Shown here: positions 1 to 8,571 of the stretch, piece after piece
How positions within the stretch are numbered: the first letter of the stretch is position 1
Layout: every line of letters starts with the position of its first letter
Assembly (NCBI RefSeq): GCF_900167115.1
Contig: NZ_FUXZ01000006.1
Location: forward strand, 135,173 to 199,172
DNA length: 64,000 nucleotides
Origin: Eubacterium uniforme
Lineage (GTDB): Bacteria > Bacillota > Clostridia > Lachnospirales > Lachnospiraceae
Direction: 5' to 3'
Made by a program: the position numbers and the translations under genes
Notes under the pieces: model-generated
Told to the model about the DNA's origin: nothing
The model's database searches: none
Seen by the model: only the letters and a program-made list of their open reading frames with translations

Positions 1-199
1 TACTTCCACAACCGCTACACCCACTACAATTACCTGAGCATCCTAAACTACCATTTTCAACGACTCTTTTTACATATCCAAGCTGCTCATATCTTTCAAG
101 CTTAGCATATATAAACTCCTTCGATATATGTAGTTCTTCAGATAATTCAGGCATTGAAACTGTTTTTTTATTTAATAAAACCGATAATAATTCATCCAT
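1..199 (-). CDS. FeoC-like winged-helix protein, 3' end cut off by the window edge
   Basis: Sixty-six codons are visible from the ATG, preceded by AGGAG with 6 bases of spacing. Residues 1-48 look like a small winged helix (PELSEELHISKEFIYAKLER). Residues 54-64 carry four cysteines in the pattern CxxxCxxCxxC (CSGNCSGCSGC). A short winged helix followed by a cysteine cluster is the FeoC pattern; FeoC partners FeoB and may bind an Fe-S cluster or sense iron. It lies 40 bases downstream of feoB on the same strand, so it is probably the third gene of the feo operon. The C-terminus lies outside the window. An alternative is an unrelated MarR/ArsR-like small regulator, but position and cysteines favour FeoC. 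Confidence 0.72.
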   Translation of the reverse strand, partial: MDELLSVLLNKKTVSMPELSEELHISKEFIYAKLERYEQLGYVKRVVENGSLGCSGNCSGCSGCGS

Positions 200-239
200 A
201 CAGACTCCTAAAAACATTTATTATAAATCAAAGTATTTG

Positions 240-2249
240 CTACATAAATAGATTTGCAACATGATATGTAATAGTTGCTAAAATTAAAGCTGTTACAAAG
301 AAATAAGCACCAATCTTCGCTGTCCACTTAACTGAATGTGTTTCATTGTAAGTTGAAACTACAGCCTGAAGACAAGGAATGTTAAATGTAACTGCAACCA
401 TGAATGCTAACGCCTCAGCCTTAGGAACTGCAGCAGCTACTACCTTAGCTACATTATCTGAAGCTGCAGCAAGCCCTGTAGTTGAATCAACTACACTTCC
501 GCTGTTAGTGTAAATAGCAGAAAGAACACCAAGTACTGCTTCCTTTGAAATCATTGAAGCAATAAATGACATAAACGTCTGCCACTTAAGGCCAATAAAT
601 GTTGTAACTGGTTCAAGGGCAGTACCAACCTTATAAAGTATGCTTCCCTCAATTCCTGATTTTGAATAACTAAGGAAGAAGAATAATACACATACTATAA
701 CTTCAATACTAAATGCTTTCTTAAATACATCCCACATTTTCATAAGAGAATTTTTGAAAATAAATCCCCATCTTGGTTTGTGATATGGAGGTAATTCCAT
801 AACAATACCCATTCTATTCTCCACAGGATTTAACTTTCTACCAAATATCTTAGCGGTAAGAATAATATGTCCAATCATAATTGCAAATAATAAAAGCATT
901 ACCAAGAAACCACCTGTAGCACCAAAGAACGCACTTGCAAGTGTAGGAATAACAACAAATGTTGCGCCACAAGGAATAGCCCAAGCTACAGAAATTGTTA
1001 AAATCTTCTGTCCCTGTGAATCAATAACTCTAGAACCTGATGTACTAGCCATAGTACAACCAAAGCCCATCATCATAGGCATAATGGCCTTACCCTGAAG
1101 TCCAATCTTTTCCATAGCTCTATCAAATACATATGATACTCTCGCCATATAACCTACTTCTTCTAAAATACCAAACACAACATTCATGGCAAATATAAAA
1201 CCAACCATGGATATAACCCAGCCAAGAGATGTAACCAAAGTTGCTTTTATAAAATGAACAATTTCAGCAGAAACACCCATCTTAGCGATTGTTTTATCAA
1301 TCAATGGATTTAAAATTCCAGGTGTACTACCACCTAGTGCCATAATAGGAAGTGCAACAATCATTGCAGCTGCTAAGGATAAAACCATAAATCCAATTGC
1401 AACCCACTTACCACTTCTAGGTCCAATCGCTTTTCTATCAAACTTTGTAAGAAGATCAGAAGCAGTCTTTTCATTTCTAACAACGCCATCAAGCATACTT
1501 TCAATCCACTTAAATCTAACATCACTAGTTTTAAGTGCGCCATCAGCACTTCCTTTAATATTAGTCTTTCCCTTAATTGCAAGTTCTCTTAAAACTTCTT
1601 CATCCTCTTCAATCATCTTCATTGCAATCCACTCTTTTGGTCTTCTTGGCTTAGCAATAACTGAAGCGATTTCTAAGTTCTTATTAAACTCCTCTGAAAT
1701 TTCACTTTTTCTTACTATTTCAGCAAATACTTCCGTATTCAACGTTTTATTTAAGCTAATGGATTTTTCCATAGCATTATAATAATTATCGTAACTCTTC
1801 TTATCATATGCAACCATGCTACATACTTCAATTCCAAGTTTTTCTGAAAGCTTTTTAGTATCAATCTTTTTACCCTTAGTCTTAGCAACATCAGTCATTG
1901 TAAGTACAAGCATTGCTGGAGTTTTCATACCAACATAATCTGATAACATATATAAACTACGTTCAAGCTGTGAAGCATCAGCAAGGATACAAACAAGATC
2001 TAAGTCTTCCTTAGCAATATAATCTCTTGTAACAATTTCTTCGTCGGAATTTGCTGAAAGTGAATATGAACCTGGAAGGTCTGCAATCTTATAAGTTATA
2101 TTGTTATGTGTAAATTCACCTTCTTTTTTCTCAACTGTTTTACCAGGCCAGTTACCAACATGCTGATGCATACCAGTAAGTGTATTGAATATTGTGGATT
2201 TACCTGAGTTAGGCTGTCCAAGTAAAGCTATGTTTCTAAGTTCACTCAT
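240..2249 (-). CDS. feoB: Ferrous iron transporter FeoB
   Basis: FeoB moves Fe(II) across the membrane under control of an N-terminal G domain. The G1 loop GQPNSGKS is at residues 11-18 and G3 DLPG at 57-60. The second half holds the multi-helix pore with its paired gate repeats. At 669 residues it is a little shorter than E. coli FeoB (773). The start codon overlaps the feoA stop (TAATG), so the two are translationally coupled. Two departures are visible: the G4 position reads TMTD at 117-120 where FeoB proteins usually have NxxD, and the first gate motif reads GFGCTMAST rather than the usual GCNVPA form. Iron is the best supported substrate; the changed gate leaves another divalent metal possible. 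Confidence 0.93.
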   Translation of the reverse strand: MSELRNIALLGQPNSGKSTIFNTLTGMHQHVGNWPGKTVEKKEGEFTHNNITYKIADLPGSYSLSANSDEEIVTRDYIAKEDLDLVCILADASQLERSLYMLSDYVGMKTPAMLVLTMTDVAKTKGKKIDTKKLSEKLGIEVCSMVAYDKKSYDNYYNAMEKSISLNKTLNTEVFAEIVRKSEISEEFNKNLEIASVIAKPRRPKEWIAMKMIEEDEEVLRELAIKGKTNIKGSADGALKTSDVRFKWIESMLDGVVRNEKTASDLLTKFDRKAIGPRSGKWVAIGFMVLSLAAAMIVALPIMALGGSTPGILNPLIDKTIAKMGVSAEIVHFIKATLVTSLGWVISMVGFIFAMNVVFGILEEVGYMARVSYVFDRAMEKIGLQGKAIMPMMMGFGCTMASTSGSRVIDSQGQKILTISVAWAIPCGATFVVIPTLASAFFGATGGFLVMLLLFAIMIGHIILTAKIFGRKLNPVENRMGIVMELPPYHKPRWGFIFKNSLMKMWDVFKKAFSIEVIVCVLFFFLSYSKSGIEGSILYKVGTALEPVTTFIGLKWQTFMSFIASMISKEAVLGVLSAIYTNSGSVVDSTTGLAAASDNVAKVVAAAVPKAEALAFMVAVTFNIPCLQAVVSTYNETHSVKWTAKIGAYFFVTALILATITYHVANLFM

Positions 2250-2473
2250 TACTTTTCCACCTCCACATGAATATTCTCTGATTCCTTTCGATTAAGAGCA
2301 ATCATGGTATCCCTACCGTAAATCAATAAAGGTTTTTTTTTAACATTCTGAAGCATCTCAATCTTACATCCAACATTTAAACCTATGGATGTAATTCTAG
2401 ATAAGTACCTTCTGTCACCATCGATTTTTACAATCATGGCGCTTTGTCCTGTCATTAACTGTGTTAAATTCAT
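2249..2473 (-). CDS. feoA: FeoA domain protein
   Basis: A 74-residue SH3-like FeoA protein, the usual cytoplasmic partner of FeoB. It has the expected sequence: a basic first strand around MIVKIDGD, the RISSIGLNVG-like turn (RITSIGLNVGCKIEMLQN) and a closing region with GRDTMIALNRKESENIHVE. It is the first gene of the feo operon. The start has AGGAGAA 6 bases upstream. Expression is probably metal-controlled through the palindromic promoter upstream. Length and motif match the family closely. Confidence 0.92.
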   Translation of the reverse strand: MNLTQLMTGQSAMIVKIDGDRRYLSRITSIGLNVGCKIEMLQNVKKKPLLIYGRDTMIALNRKESENIHVEVEK

Positions 2474-2536
2474 TTTTAATTCTCCTGTTATTTTTATATT
2501 ACCCCTTTACATTTTGCCTTCTTTAGCCTAAACTAT

Positions 2537-2565
2537 TATAAGTTAGCATATGCTAACTTTCTATG
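2537..2565 (-). promoter_or_regulatory. feo promoter with a 20-bp palindromic operator as spacer
   Basis: On the minus strand a -10 box TATAAT lies 17 bases from a weak -35 box TAGAAA. The spacer is almost entirely the perfect palindrome AAGTTAGCATATGCTAACTT (2542-2561). Its TTAGC/GCTAA half-sites resemble operators of DtxR/IdeR/MntR-type metal repressors. A repressor bound here would cover both promoter boxes. The regulator is inferred; no DtxR-family gene is in the window. Confidence 0.65.
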
Positions 2566-2661
2566 CCAATATAACAAAAAAGGACATTTTAACATCTAGT
2601 TTTATTCAGCATAAAACTAATTATTTTATAAATAATTGCATTTAACAAATCGGAGAATTAT

Positions 2662-3606
2662 ATGAAATATATAGATAGTAAAAATACTTTCTTTAATCAT
2701 TATGCAAATGATTTGAAAGAAATAAAAAAAGTACATACAAATCAAAAATCTGGATATATCGATAATACATACTATCCTTTTTATCCAGGTATATTCGTAT
2801 GCTCAAATGAAGTTCACACAAATCACATCTCCATGAAAAATTTCAATTATAAGAATGATATTTTTCTAATAAATTATTGCATATCTGGTAGATGTGAATT
2901 TCATGTTACTAAAGATAAATATCTCTATATGAAGAATAATTATACCAGCATTGGAACCTTAACCATTACGGATTCATTTTACTATCCAACTGGTTACTAT
3001 CTTGGATTTGAAGTATACATTTGCGAAGATTTATTAACAGATGAAACTAAAACAATACTTGAAAATTTCAATATAGATTTAGAAAAGTTAAAACAAAAAT
3101 ATGAGAATGACGAACATTTAACCTTACTTGAAACAAATAATAATATTCAGCACCTATGGCTTGAAATTCATAATCATAAGAACCCACCTATTGGACTTAT
3201 TCGACTTAACATACTTAAGATATTATATGAACTACTTCATGAAAAAAATGTTGAAAGAGCAAATAGCTCATACCTAACTAAAAATCAAGCTAAGATTGCA
3301 AAACATGTTCATAATATATTAACAGCTGATATATCAAAACATATACCAATTCGTGAAATCTCAACACACACTAGTATAAGTGAAACCAGTTTAAAGAATT
3401 ATTTCAACTCCATGTATGGTATGAATGTTTCAGATTATATGAGAATTCTAAGACTAAAAAAAGCAGCTGAATTGCTGCTTAACACAAATATATCCATAGC
3501 CGAAATTTCAGAGAAATGTGGCTACAGTAACCAGGGAAGATTCGCCAAAGCATTCAAAGAACACTTTGGCTTACTTCCATTAGAATATAGACATTCAAAA
3601 ATATAG
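2662..3606 (+). CDS. AraC-family transcriptional regulator
   Basis: A 314-residue protein with an N-terminal sensing region (about 1-200) and a C-terminal AraC DNA-binding domain of two helix-turn-helix units. The second unit and following signature read IAEISEKCGYSNQGRFAKAF and GLLPLEYR, near residues 280-312. GGAG lies 8 bases before the ATG. It is divergent from feoA and shares a 190-base spacer containing the feo palindrome, so it may sense a siderophore-type or other iron-related signal; that link is inference. It is convergent with the next gene, with 6 bases between the stops. Confidence 0.85.
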   Translation: MKYIDSKNTFFNHYANDLKEIKKVHTNQKSGYIDNTYYPFYPGIFVCSNEVHTNHISMKNFNYKNDIFLINYCISGRCEFHVTKDKYLYMKNNYTSIGTLTITDSFYYPTGYYLGFEVYICEDLLTDETKTILENFNIDLEKLKQKYENDEHLTLLETNNNIQHLWLEIHNHKNPPIGLIRLNILKILYELLHEKNVERANSSYLTKNQAKIAKHVHNILTADISKHIPIREISTHTSISETSLKNYFNSMYGMNVSDYMRILRLKKAAELLLNTNISIAEISEKCGYSNQGRFAKAFKEHFGLLPLEYRHSKI

Positions 3607-3612
3607 AAATAA

Positions 3613-4317
3613 TTAATTTACTAGTTCAAATTCAGTTGCAGGATACAAACTAAATAATGCACCTTTCTCTGTCATACCTGCATAGTATAAGCCAGGATTG
3701 TCTTTTGCTCTTTCATAATACATCTGATTTGTTTTAATTTCTTTATTACCTTCAAGATCTAAATAATAATAGTTAGTTCTTGTAGTACGTCTATCTGATC
3801 CTGAACCCGTAGTAGTGGTTTTAGTTTCAACATGAGTCGATACTACATTAAGTTCATAGAAATCATACTTTGCATTTTTATTCCCCTCACTTTTCTTACT
3901 AACACGAAAGATCTCAGAAAAGAAATTTGCACTAAACACAACTATTACACCAAGTATAATAAGCGCACCCGCCTTTACAAGTGCTTTATTCTTAACAGGA
4001 ACTATGGATGCAAAATCAAAAATATTCATAAACATATATATCAAAACCAAAATCATAGCTCCAGCAAATGCCGTAATCAAATCCTTAAATATCTTTTCAC
4101 CTTCTTCAGCATCCTCAAGATATCTGTCATGATCTTCCTCTAAAACATCCTTAGTAAGCTTATACTTACCTTCCTCATTTACCATCTTTTCGTATCTTGC
4201 CTTTTCTATTTTTGCTTGTTTTTCTTGTTTAATAAAAGCCTTTCCCATTGTTACCGCTATGATAACAAAGAAAATCATAAAACCTATTACGAATTGCTTT
4301 CTATTATTTCCCCTCAT
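3613..4317 (-). CDS. Small membrane protein, paralogue of the gene at 45.7 kb
   Basis: Function not recognised. The 234-residue protein has three hydrophobic segments: near 9-27, near 76-100 and near 108-130. The C-terminal third (from about 150) is soluble and probably extracytoplasmic. AGGAGGTG lies 6 bases before the ATG. It shares an ordered pattern with the protein at 45674-46363: RYEKM, then LEEDH, a membrane pair, then a tail with YxER/YDRI, GxYYAxTE and a closing EFEL/KFQL. The two are paralogues of similar length about 42 kb apart. A role in cell-surface maintenance would be a guess. Confidence 0.75.
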   Translation of the reverse strand: MRGNNRKQFVIGFMIFFVIIAVTMGKAFIKQEKQAKIEKARYEKMVNEEGKYKLTKDVLEEDHDRYLEDAEEGEKIFKDLITAFAGAMILVLIYMFMNIFDFASIVPVKNKALVKAGALIILGVIVVFSANFFSEIFRVSKKSEGNKNAKYDFYELNVVSTHVETKTTTTGSGSDRRTTRTNYYYLDLEGNKEIKTNQMYYERAKDNPGLYYAGMTEKGALFSLYPATEFELVN

Positions 4318-4387
4318 AAAACACCTCCTAATTAGATAGTTTCATTTCGATACTAACTCTAAATTTATTCTACTCAATACTCTCACT

Positions 4388-5671
4388 TTAATATAAATTT
4401 TCCTGTTCATCTTCACCCTCATTCAAATAAACAGGGATTCCATTAACCTTCATATCCTCAGTAATTTCAATAACAAGGCACTTCTTACCATCAATCATTT
4501 TTGTATTAATAATGTCTGTTCTCTTACTGCTAACACGAAGGAGCATGTTCTTATTTTTAACTTCAAAATTCCTTGTAGGTGCCACATTATCAGCAAATAA
4601 CTTTTCTTCCACCTTTACAGTTGGCACATACTCTTCCTTAGTAGCATGCTTTACATCAAGATTCTCATCAGAAATTTCAACTCTTGCCTGCTTCTCATAA
4701 AGTCTCTTCATGTCAAACTGCTCATCAAACTTCTTATCAAAAACTTCAAGTCTGTTATCAGAAACACCACTTCTTTCAAAAGCATCTCTCATAGATTCCT
4801 TATCAAGAAATACAGCCTGTCCCGGAGCTTCAGTCTTCTTATTCTTAACAGTTTCCTTTAGGTTTTCCTGGATTGAAAGGACTGTATCAAATGTTGATTC
4901 ATCACCTAAAACCTCAGATACAAACTCAGTAAATCCTTCCTTCTGCTGCTTAGCTGGGAGAGTAACTGAAACACCTAACACTTTTTCAAGGAATGAATCC
5001 TGTAACTGATCTGTTCTCTTTGAAAAAGATAAAACCGCATTATCATCACTACTTCTTCCATTAAACTCTGGAAATAGAAATCCAGTATCAGGAAGTTCTA
5101 CCGCAAATATTTGCTTCAATGTATGAATCTCACCAAGTGCATCATCAAATCCAAGTCCCGGCTTAGTAAGCTTCATAGGGCAAATGCTACAAAGAATATA
5201 TTTAAATACTTCATCAGAAGCATCATCCATTTCAAGTCCATCCGAACTAATTCCAGGTACATCATATGCCTGATATATAAGTAAAATCAAGTAATTACCT
5301 GTATAGTTATAATTTGCAATTACCTTATCATAAAACTCATCTAAAACTGCATCATCCTGAAGCTCTGACTTTCTAAGTTTGTTAAGTAGATCTTTGCCAA
5401 TGCTAGCTGATGTAGCACCATCTGACATTTCATCCTTACCTGTTACAAACTCCATATCTATCAAATTCTTACCCGGTGTACCAGAAAGAGTTCTTCTAAA
5501 TATTTCAAGATACTTATGCATCTCCTCTTCAGGAAGATTATAAAAAGAATCACTAAATGTCTTAACTTTCTTCTTCTCACCATTAACATAGCATCCCACA
5601 AGCCTGTTAATTCCACACTCCTGTATAGTATCATATAACGACTTAATCTCGCTTATTTCCTTCTTAATCAT
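4388..5671 (-). CDS. DUF4317 family protein
   Basis: The N-terminal sequence MIKKEISEIKSLY followed by INRLVGCYVNGEKKK matches how DUF4317 proteins of Clostridia begin, as I know them. The family has no firm function; the protein has no signal peptide or membrane segment. An ATG eight codons upstream lacks a ribosome binding site and lies only about 15 bases from a -10-like TATTAT. I therefore take the internal ATG, which has AAGGA upstream and gives 427 residues. It is divergent from the WYL regulator, and the shared spacer holds an inverted repeat, so WYL control is possible. Confidence 0.75.
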   Translation of the reverse strand: MIKKEISEIKSLYDTIQECGINRLVGCYVNGEKKKVKTFSDSFYNLPEEEMHKYLEIFRRTLSGTPGKNLIDMEFVTGKDEMSDGATSASIGKDLLNKLRKSELQDDAVLDEFYDKVIANYNYTGNYLILLIYQAYDVPGISSDGLEMDDASDEVFKYILCSICPMKLTKPGLGFDDALGEIHTLKQIFAVELPDTGFLFPEFNGRSSDDNAVLSFSKRTDQLQDSFLEKVLGVSVTLPAKQQKEGFTEFVSEVLGDESTFDTVLSIQENLKETVKNKKTEAPGQAVFLDKESMRDAFERSGVSDNRLEVFDKKFDEQFDMKRLYEKQARVEISDENLDVKHATKEEYVPTVKVEEKLFADNVAPTRNFEVKNKNMLLRVSSKRTDIINTKMIDGKKCLVIEITEDMKVNGIPVYLNEGEDEQENLY

Positions 5672-5724
5672 CGTCTGTCCATCCTTTATTCCCATTTATT
5701 TTCACATATAATAATACCATATTT

Positions 5725-5761
5725 TTATGGGTATCGTAAATAACCCGTAAATTACCCATAA
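5725..5761. promoter_or_regulatory. Inverted repeat in the divergent DUF4317 / WYL promoter region
   Basis: Arms TTATGGGTA and TACCCATAA (9 bp, perfect) enclose 19 bases that hold a further CCCGTAA element. The left arm overlaps a possible minus-strand promoter for the DUF4317 gene (TTTACG, 18 bases, TATTAT). This is a plausible operator for the adjacent WYL regulator; binding is not shown by sequence alone. Confidence 0.45.
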
Positions 5762-5825
5762 CTCTTGAATTTCAAACTCAATTTATTTACAATCAAACTA
5801 TATAATAGTTTTACGGGGGTATACT

Positions 5826-6806
5826 ATGAATAATTTAGAGCCAAAGAAATTAGCATTGCTCAGAATGCTACAAATATATGAAGAATATACAGATTGTGAT
5901 CATACACTTACTCAGGAGGAAATGTCTAAAAAACTTGAGAATGAATATGGTATTTCGATTGATAGAAAAACCATATCAAGAAACATTTCTCTTTTGCGTG
6001 AAGCAGGTTATGAAATTGAACAAGGGAAGGTTGGAACTTATTTGGGCGAGAGGGCTTTTGCTGATGCGGAAATAAGGACTTTAATTGATAGTGTTCTTTC
6101 CAGCAAATACATCCCCAGCAAATACTCAAAAGACCTTATCGATAAACTTTGTGCTTTGACCAGTAAACATTTTAGTTCGCACGTTAAGCACATCCACTCG
6201 GTTAAGAATTGGAATAAGACAGATAATCAGTCGCTTTTCTATAATGTTGAGCTTATTGACGAAGCTATCAACAAGAAAAAGCAACTTAATTTTGATTATA
6301 ATAAATACGGTATTGATAAGAAATTCCATAAAACCGCAAACCATCAAGTTAGTCCATATCAGCTTATTATTCACAACCAACGATACTATCTGATGGCGCA
6401 AAATGAAAAATACAAATCACTGATTTACTATAGACTTGACCATATTACTAATATGACCATTACAGATGAAAAACTTGAGCCTATAACATCAGTCAAAGGA
6501 TATGAAAAAGGAATAAGTTACAAAGACATATCATCCCAGCTTCCATATATGTATTCGGATACGCCAGAACGTGTTGAGTTTATAGCTGAAAGCCATCTTA
6601 TCGATGACATCATCGAATGGTTTGGAAAAGACTTAACCGTAACCTGCATTGATGATAACCACATCAAAGTTTCACTTATGGTAAGCAAGCAGGCAATGAG
6701 CATTTGGGCATTACAATACTGCCAATACATGGAAATCACAAAACCAAAGGATCTACGCGAAAATGTAAAGAATGCGTTGATACATGCAGCAGAGAAGTAT
6801 AAATAA
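5826..6806 (+). CDS. HTH and WYL domain transcriptional regulator
   Basis: A 326-residue regulator. The N-terminal winged helix (about 5-70) includes the recognition stretch ISIDRKTISRNISLLREAGY. The WYL part runs from about 135 to 215, with SPYQLIIHNQRYYLMAQNEK and a following YRLDHI. A C-terminal WCX-like extension reaches to 326. WYL domains bind nucleotide or nucleic-acid ligands and often control stress or defence genes. The start has GGGGG about 7 bases upstream. It ends in a strong terminator. It lies beside the defence-like island, but nothing in the sequence ties it to those genes. Confidence 0.88.
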   Translation: MNNLEPKKLALLRMLQIYEEYTDCDHTLTQEEMSKKLENEYGISIDRKTISRNISLLREAGYEIEQGKVGTYLGERAFADAEIRTLIDSVLSSKYIPSKYSKDLIDKLCALTSKHFSSHVKHIHSVKNWNKTDNQSLFYNVELIDEAINKKKQLNFDYNKYGIDKKFHKTANHQVSPYQLIIHNQRYYLMAQNEKYKSLIYYRLDHITNMTITDEKLEPITSVKGYEKGISYKDISSQLPYMYSDTPERVEFIAESHLIDDIIEWFGKDLTVTCIDDNHIKVSLMVSKQAMSIWALQYCQYMEITKPKDLRENVKNALIHAAEKYK

Positions 6807-6832
6807 AAACCAGCCTTATGGCTGGTTTTTAT
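6806..6832. terminator. Bidirectional terminator after the WYL regulator
   Basis: A 10-bp perfect stem (AAAACCAGCC / GGCTGGTTTT) with loop TTAT, flanked by T on the plus side and A on the other. It can end transcription of the WYL gene and of the convergent gene to its right. Confidence 0.85.
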
Positions 6833-6863
6833 TATCACACAATATCATCTAATAAAAATAGCT

Positions 6864-7481
6864 CTATACCAATTCACCCATTAATCCCCCATCATATATA
6901 TTTCGATATACTTTGTCTGGATATAATGATATATATTTCTTAACCATAGAAAAATCGAGATTAATCATTTCAACATATCTTCTTAATCTTTTTTCTAATT
7001 CTTTTCCAGATACTTCACTATATTTATCTATAACTAACATGAAATCTAAAAACTGAAGTGCTGACTTATTCTTCTCGTTTACTTCAACCATAGGTTTATA
7101 AACTATTATTGTATTTCCATCCACAGTCTGTTTTCTTTGTTTGGTTGATGCTTCATTACTACACACTTCATAACACGAAGGATTTTGCGTTGTAAAACCA
7201 TACTTATTTGCCAGCTGAAGTCCTGTAATATAACCTGATGTTTTACCATTGGCTTTTAAATATTTCTTTTCAATATAACTATCAAGAGATACTCTACCTT
7301 TAGTTCCTAAAATAGTTAAATAAGATAAGAAATAAACACCATTATATAAACGTTCAAGTTTTCCCTCATCAACAAGTTTCTTCATCTCTTGTCTCAAATA
7401 ATCCTTTGAATCACCTGGAAGCTCACTCAAAAATATCGGTTCTCCATCTTTATAATTATCTATAATATAATCATATATCAT
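6864..7481 (-). CDS. DUF6088 / AbiEi-like antitoxin-type protein
   Basis: About 205 residues from the chosen ATG. The start MIYDYIIDNYKDGEPIFLSE, the winged-helix region (LRQEMKKLVDEGKLERLYNG) and VYFLSYLTILG match DUF6088, a family related to AbiEi antitoxins of type IV toxin-antitoxin systems. Longer reading-frame starts up to 7556 are unlikely, because a consensus promoter occupies that stretch; GAGAG lies just before the chosen ATG. No AbiEii-like toxin follows. It is the last of three same-strand genes, after a nuclease-like gene and an FtsH-like protease, and has its own promoter. It could be an orphan antitoxin or a regulator of the island. Confidence 0.72.
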   Translation of the reverse strand: MIYDYIIDNYKDGEPIFLSELPGDSKDYLRQEMKKLVDEGKLERLYNGVYFLSYLTILGTKGRVSLDSYIEKKYLKANGKTSGYITGLQLANKYGFTTQNPSCYEVCSNEASTKQRKQTVDGNTIIVYKPMVEVNEKNKSALQFLDFMLVIDKYSEVSGKELEKRLRRYVEMINLDFSMVKKYISLYPDKVYRNIYDGGLMGELV

Positions 7482-7523
7482 ATCTCTCACTCTCACAATC
7501 TTGAAATATATCATTTCAATTTT

Positions 7524-7552
7524 ATGATACTCTTTAGTATAGTTGATGTCAA
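7524..7552 (-). promoter_or_regulatory. Consensus promoter for the DUF6088 gene
   Basis: TTGACA, 17 bases, TATCAT. The spacer and -10 contain the small inverted repeat ATACT-AAAG-AGTAT, a possible autoregulatory site. The promoter lies inside the longest possible reading frame of the gene and so decides the start codon. Confidence 0.75.
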
Positions 7553-7565
7553 GCATTTTTATGCA

Positions 7566-8480
7566 TTAATTAAATAAGTTTTCCCACTTTGTAATATCAT
7601 CAGGAAGAATATCCTTATACTCAAAATAAAACTCTTTTAATTGTTCTTTTGTTATTACAATATAATCATCGGTTACAGAATATACGCCTCCCCCAGCATA
7701 TAAATATACACTATATCCTTGTTTAATATACTCTTTATAATCCGATGCATCAATTTGTGCATTTCCTCCTTTGACCTGAACTACAGCTTTTCTAATATTA
7801 TTCTTATCTCTTGAAATAAACTCACACTCTATCTTTATTGTTGTTGATTTATTAGCTATAGAATTGGATATAAGATAATAATTATCTTTAATTTGAATAT
7901 AACTTATTACCAATTCCTCTAACTCAAAATCAGGAAGAGTATCTATTATATTACCATTTCCATATGCTATATCTTTGTATATTTCCGTGTTAGAAATCTT
8001 ATTATAAACATATTTAGAATAATTAATAAAAATATCGTCTTTAATTTTATGAACAATTCCTCCTCTTGGTCGATTAAAAGAAGCTTTCAATATACCTGGG
8101 ACTTCTAATCCTACTTTATAGGCTTCAACAGGAACGACTGCTCCTATATCTAATTCATCAAAACATTTAGATTCAGCTTCCCCCCTAGCCCTACAAATCC
8201 AATAAACCCCATCTAAATCTCGCGTCCAAAAAAGATCATTTTCTTTAACATTCCAGAATAGATTTAATGCTGGATTTATACGTCCTCTACGACTTTTTAT
8301 ATTCTCTTCTACTGCATACCAAAATTCTTTGTAATCTTTAAAACTCTTTTTACCAGAATCATAAATATAACTCCATCCTATAGCGACATACTGTTCTTTT
8401 TCATTTCCCAAACAATAGTCAACTAACTTTTGTCTTTCATTAGTAGCAGTTTTCAAATTAATTCTTGTAACATACTCCAT
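7566..8480 (-). CDS. Putative EVE/PUA-like plus QxK nuclease-like protein
   Basis: No firm family assignment. The start follows AAGGAGGT by 8 bases, giving 304 residues; six codons upstream are not used. The N-terminal half has YVAIGWS (31-37), LFWNVKENDLFWTRD (74-88) and GVYWICRARG (91-100), a layout like EVE/PUA-type base-reading domains found at the front of Mrr-like restriction proteins. The C-terminal half has acidic residues near 218-220 and KAVVQVKGG at 231-239, resembling the QxK strand of Mrr-type PD-(D/E)xK nucleases. It sits 91 bases after the FtsH-like gene with no terminator between, so they are probably one transcript. A modified-DNA nuclease is my inference. Confidence 0.55.
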   Translation of the reverse strand: MEYVTRINLKTATNERQKLVDYCLGNEKEQYVAIGWSYIYDSGKKSFKDYKEFWYAVEENIKSRRGRINPALNLFWNVKENDLFWTRDLDGVYWICRARGEAESKCFDELDIGAVVPVEAYKVGLEVPGILKASFNRPRGGIVHKIKDDIFINYSKYVYNKISNTEIYKDIAYGNGNIIDTLPDFELEELVISYIQIKDNYYLISNSIANKSTTIKIECEFISRDKNNIRKAVVQVKGGNAQIDASDYKEYIKQGYSVYLYAGGGVYSVTDDYIVITKEQLKEFYFEYKDILPDDITKWENLFN

Positions 8481-8571
8481 ACACCTTACCTCCTTCATTA
8501 TTCATTACGAACATTACCATACTTCTACTCTACCACCTTCACCAGCCATCTTCAACCGGCAAATCTTCACT

